Below are positions 5,073 to 6,477 of a DNA stretch of 6,477 nucleotides, one piece after another. The notes under the pieces are model-generated. The model saw only the letters and a program-made list of their open reading frames with translations, did not search any database and had not been told where the DNA came from. Position numbers and translations under genes: made by a program. The number at the start of each line of letters is the position of its first letter. Within the stretch, counting starts at the first letter, position 1. The DNA is taken from contig DNLQ01000143.1 of the NCBI GenBank assembly GCA_003488415.1, positions 1 to 6,477 of the forward strand, read 5' to 3'. This DNA comes from Ruminococcus sp. (lineage in GTDB: Bacteria; Bacillota; Clostridia; Oscillospirales; Ruminococcaceae).

Positions 5073-6053
5073 ATGAATAAGTTTATACTGAGCGTTGCCA
5101 GTATTTTCGCAGTCATAGGCGGAACCACCGCTTTACTGATGCCGGGATCAATACCAACTGACAACACCGCATCTGTTGATGTTGATACATCCTCCGATGC
5201 TGTTCAGTTTGTTGATGATTCATCAGACAATAACAGTGAAACTGCTCCCGTTTTTGTTAAAGGATCAGAAAGAGAGCTGAAGGTCGCCGTACCGAGCAGC
5301 AGTGCTACTCAGGAAAACATCTACAGCATGATGCTGAACTCTGTTGATTACTATACAAAGGCTTCCGGCACAGTTATCATTGGTGACCATGATCTCTCAA
5401 TCCCACTCTGCACAACATTCCAGACAGATCTTCTGACAAGAAACGTGTATGTCCATGAGCATCATTATGACTCCATTCAAGATCCCTACAATATAAACTC
5501 CGATACTCTTCTTTCTGAACATTGTGTTTATTCAGAAGAAAAATATCTGGAAAACAGAAAGTCCACTCTGATAAACAATATTGATAAGACGTATTCTGTA
5601 GGTATTGATGCTTCTCAAGAACCATCAGATGTGATAATACCAGATTCAGAACGCTTCAAACCAGGGAGCAATGGGATAAATTCAGCATATTACAGACCTG
5701 ATCCGACAAATGTTCCCCTTGCAAGCCGAAGCCTTTTTCCACAAGGATTCACAATGGGAGCTCTCCACGATTTTGACCTCTGGCAGATAAATGATATTAC
5801 TGAGCTTGACGGTCATGAATGCTTCTTCATAACAGGAAATCCCGATGAAAGCTACGCCAATAAAACCGGTATCAGCTATTATGAAATGTACGTTGATACA
5901 AGTACAGGTACTGTCATCAGGCTACAGGGCTTCAACGCAGACGGCACTTTGAACTGTTATGTATACACAGATGATCTCCGCTTTGACGATGAGGCGGAAG
6001 AACCTGCATCTGCTCCAGAAGAATGTCCGGAAGGATATAGTACAATAAGGTAA
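5073..6053 (+). CDS. Exported protein of unknown function
   Basis: I do not recognise this 326-residue protein with certainty. Residues 1-22 are a signal peptide or membrane anchor (MNKF, then a hydrophobic run to TALLM) with no lipobox Cys. Residues 28-58 are an Asp/Ser/Thr-rich low-complexity spacer. A folded region starts near 79 (QENIYSMMLNSVDYYTKASG). The part at 238-305 (QINDITELDGHECFFITG, then YEMYVDTSTGTVIRLQGF and DGTLNCYVYTDDLRF) has the strand pattern of LolA/RseB-like periplasmic or extracytoplasmic domains: a 'conversion of bound ligand' beta sheet with the phrase 'YVDTSTG'. That link is a guess from pattern. It has five Cys (113, 151, 250, 295, 318). It is monocistronic, with a consensus promoter and its own terminator. 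Its base composition is more AT-rich than the desulfurase unit to its left, which with its unknown family suggests an accessory gene. Confidence 0.85.
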   Translation: MNKFILSVASIFAVIGGTTALLMPGSIPTDNTASVDVDTSSDAVQFVDDSSDNNSETAPVFVKGSERELKVAVPSSSATQENIYSMMLNSVDYYTKASGTVIIGDHDLSIPLCTTFQTDLLTRNVYVHEHHYDSIQDPYNINSDTLLSEHCVYSEEKYLENRKSTLINNIDKTYSVGIDASQEPSDVIIPDSERFKPGSNGINSAYYRPDPTNVPLASRSLFPQGFTMGALHDFDLWQINDITELDGHECFFITGNPDESYANKTGISYYEMYVDTSTGTVIRLQGFNADGTLNCYVYTDDLRFDDEAEEPASAPEECPEGYSTIR

Positions 6054-6061
6054 TGTAAAAT

Positions 6062-6092
6062 AAAGTCCGGAAGAATCAACTTCCGGACTTTT
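6062..6092 (+). terminator. Intrinsic terminator after the exported protein gene
   Basis: AAAGTCCGGAAG (6062-6073) pairs with CTTCCGGACTTT (6080-6091) as a perfect 12-bp stem with a 6-nt loop, AATCAA. It starts 9 nt after the stop and is followed by T-rich sequence. Read on the minus strand it is also followed by TTTATTTT, so it could act in both directions. Confidence 0.92.
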
Positions 6093-6110
6093 CATTTCTT
6101 TTTAAAAGGT

Positions 6111-6477
6111 GAGTATTCAAAGTTCATCCCTTCGGAAGTGCCTGAAAGTGTATATCCGCTCTCGGTTGCTGAGGCGCTGCAGGACGGCAGAGTTGTTTCA
6201 TGGGCGTTTTCTGAGTCTGTTTGCAGTAGTATGGCGGATATCGGTATCGAGACTATTCCGGAGTATCGTGGAAAGGGACTTGGCTATGCTGCAGCCCGGC
6301 ATCTTATACGCCGCATCATTGCAGAAAACAAGCGGCTTGTATGGGGATGCCATTATATGAACAGTGCCTCCGCTGCTCTTGCTTACAAGCTGGGATTTGT
6401 GAAGTATTCGGAGTATTGTATCTTATCAGCCTTGTACATAATTCACTCCAATATATCCGTATATAGCAAAAAAGCCT
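6111..6477 (+). pseudogene. GNAT acetyltransferase remnant lacking its N-terminal half
   Basis: This frame reads as the acetyl-CoA binding half of a GNAT N-acetyltransferase: PLSVAEALQDGRVVSWAFSE, then IGIETIPEYRGKGLGYAAAR with the RGKGLG acetyl-CoA loop (6267-6284), then LVWGCHYMNSASAALAYKLGF. The frame is open from the upstream gene's stop (6051-6053) without an ATG until the middle of the domain; the only other candidate is a GTG at 6138 with no good ribosome binding site. Family members have well over 100 residues before the RGKG loop, here only about 50. The fragment begins right behind the terminator, in the same frame as the upstream gene. After GFVKYSEYCILS the sequence no longer looks like the family, and the frame runs off the right edge. 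A decayed or rearranged gene is most likely; a sequencing frameshift cannot be excluded. The substrate is unknown. Confidence 0.65.

Noticed and set aside
6109..6360. 83-codon plus-strand frame starting at GTG 6109
   Set aside because: It follows AAAAGG, but the GNAT motifs are all in the frame beginning at 6111, so this is a shadow or at most the out-of-frame start of a decayed gene.

Overview
The window looks like a chromosomal piece of a low-to-moderate GC Gram-positive anaerobe, most likely a Ruminococcus or close relative (Oscillospiraceae). The reasons are an exported protein with a complete type I dockerin followed by a Thr/Lys/Ala/Pro repeat linker, a cdaA-cdaR pair of the Firmicutes type, strong AAGGAGG-like ribosome binding sites, and a class V aminotransferase paired with a DUF3343 protein, an arrangement common in Clostridia. 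The genus is an inference from gene content. No rRNA, tRNA, CRISPR array or insertion sequence was seen.

Layout, left to right. Positions 1-511 (minus) hold the N-terminal 170 residues of a secreted dockerin protein that runs off the left edge. Positions 512-1064 contain no convincing gene. They hold the terminator of the next operon (985-1019) and a good minus-strand promoter (915-943), which would give the dockerin gene a leader of about 400 nt with two hairpins. Positions 1065-3268 (minus) carry cdaA and cdaR, overlapping by ATGA: the membrane diadenylate cyclase that makes c-di-AMP and its extracytoplasmic YbbR-domain regulator. The glmM gene that often follows is absent. Upstream of cdaA (3269-3505) are an extended -10 promoter with a 17-bp dyad across its -35 and spacer, and a strong 12-bp leader hairpin. 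Positions 3506-4841 (minus) carry a DUF3343 putative Se/S carrier gene followed by, and overlapping, a cysteine desulfurase-like gene.

The right side is divergent. A consensus plus-strand promoter (TTGACA, 17 bp, TATAAT; 4970-4998) drives a 326-residue exported protein of unknown function (5073-6053), closed by a 12-bp stem terminator (6062-6092). Behind it is the C-terminal half of a GNAT acetyltransferase with no plausible start, probably a gene remnant, open to the right edge.

The minus-strand genes form three units: (i) DUF3343 and desulfurase, a small sulfur/selenium-handling pair; (ii) cdaA-cdaR, c-di-AMP synthesis with its regulator, which may also receive read-through from unit i because no GC-rich terminator lies between them; (iii) the dockerin gene with its own promoter. 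The exported protein and GNAT remnant look like a less conserved accessory segment. I see no clearly new multi-gene system. The best leads are the regulatory DNA in front of cdaA, the long dockerin leader, the N-terminal dockerin with its repeat linker, and the desulfurase-DUF3343 pair with no selD beside it.
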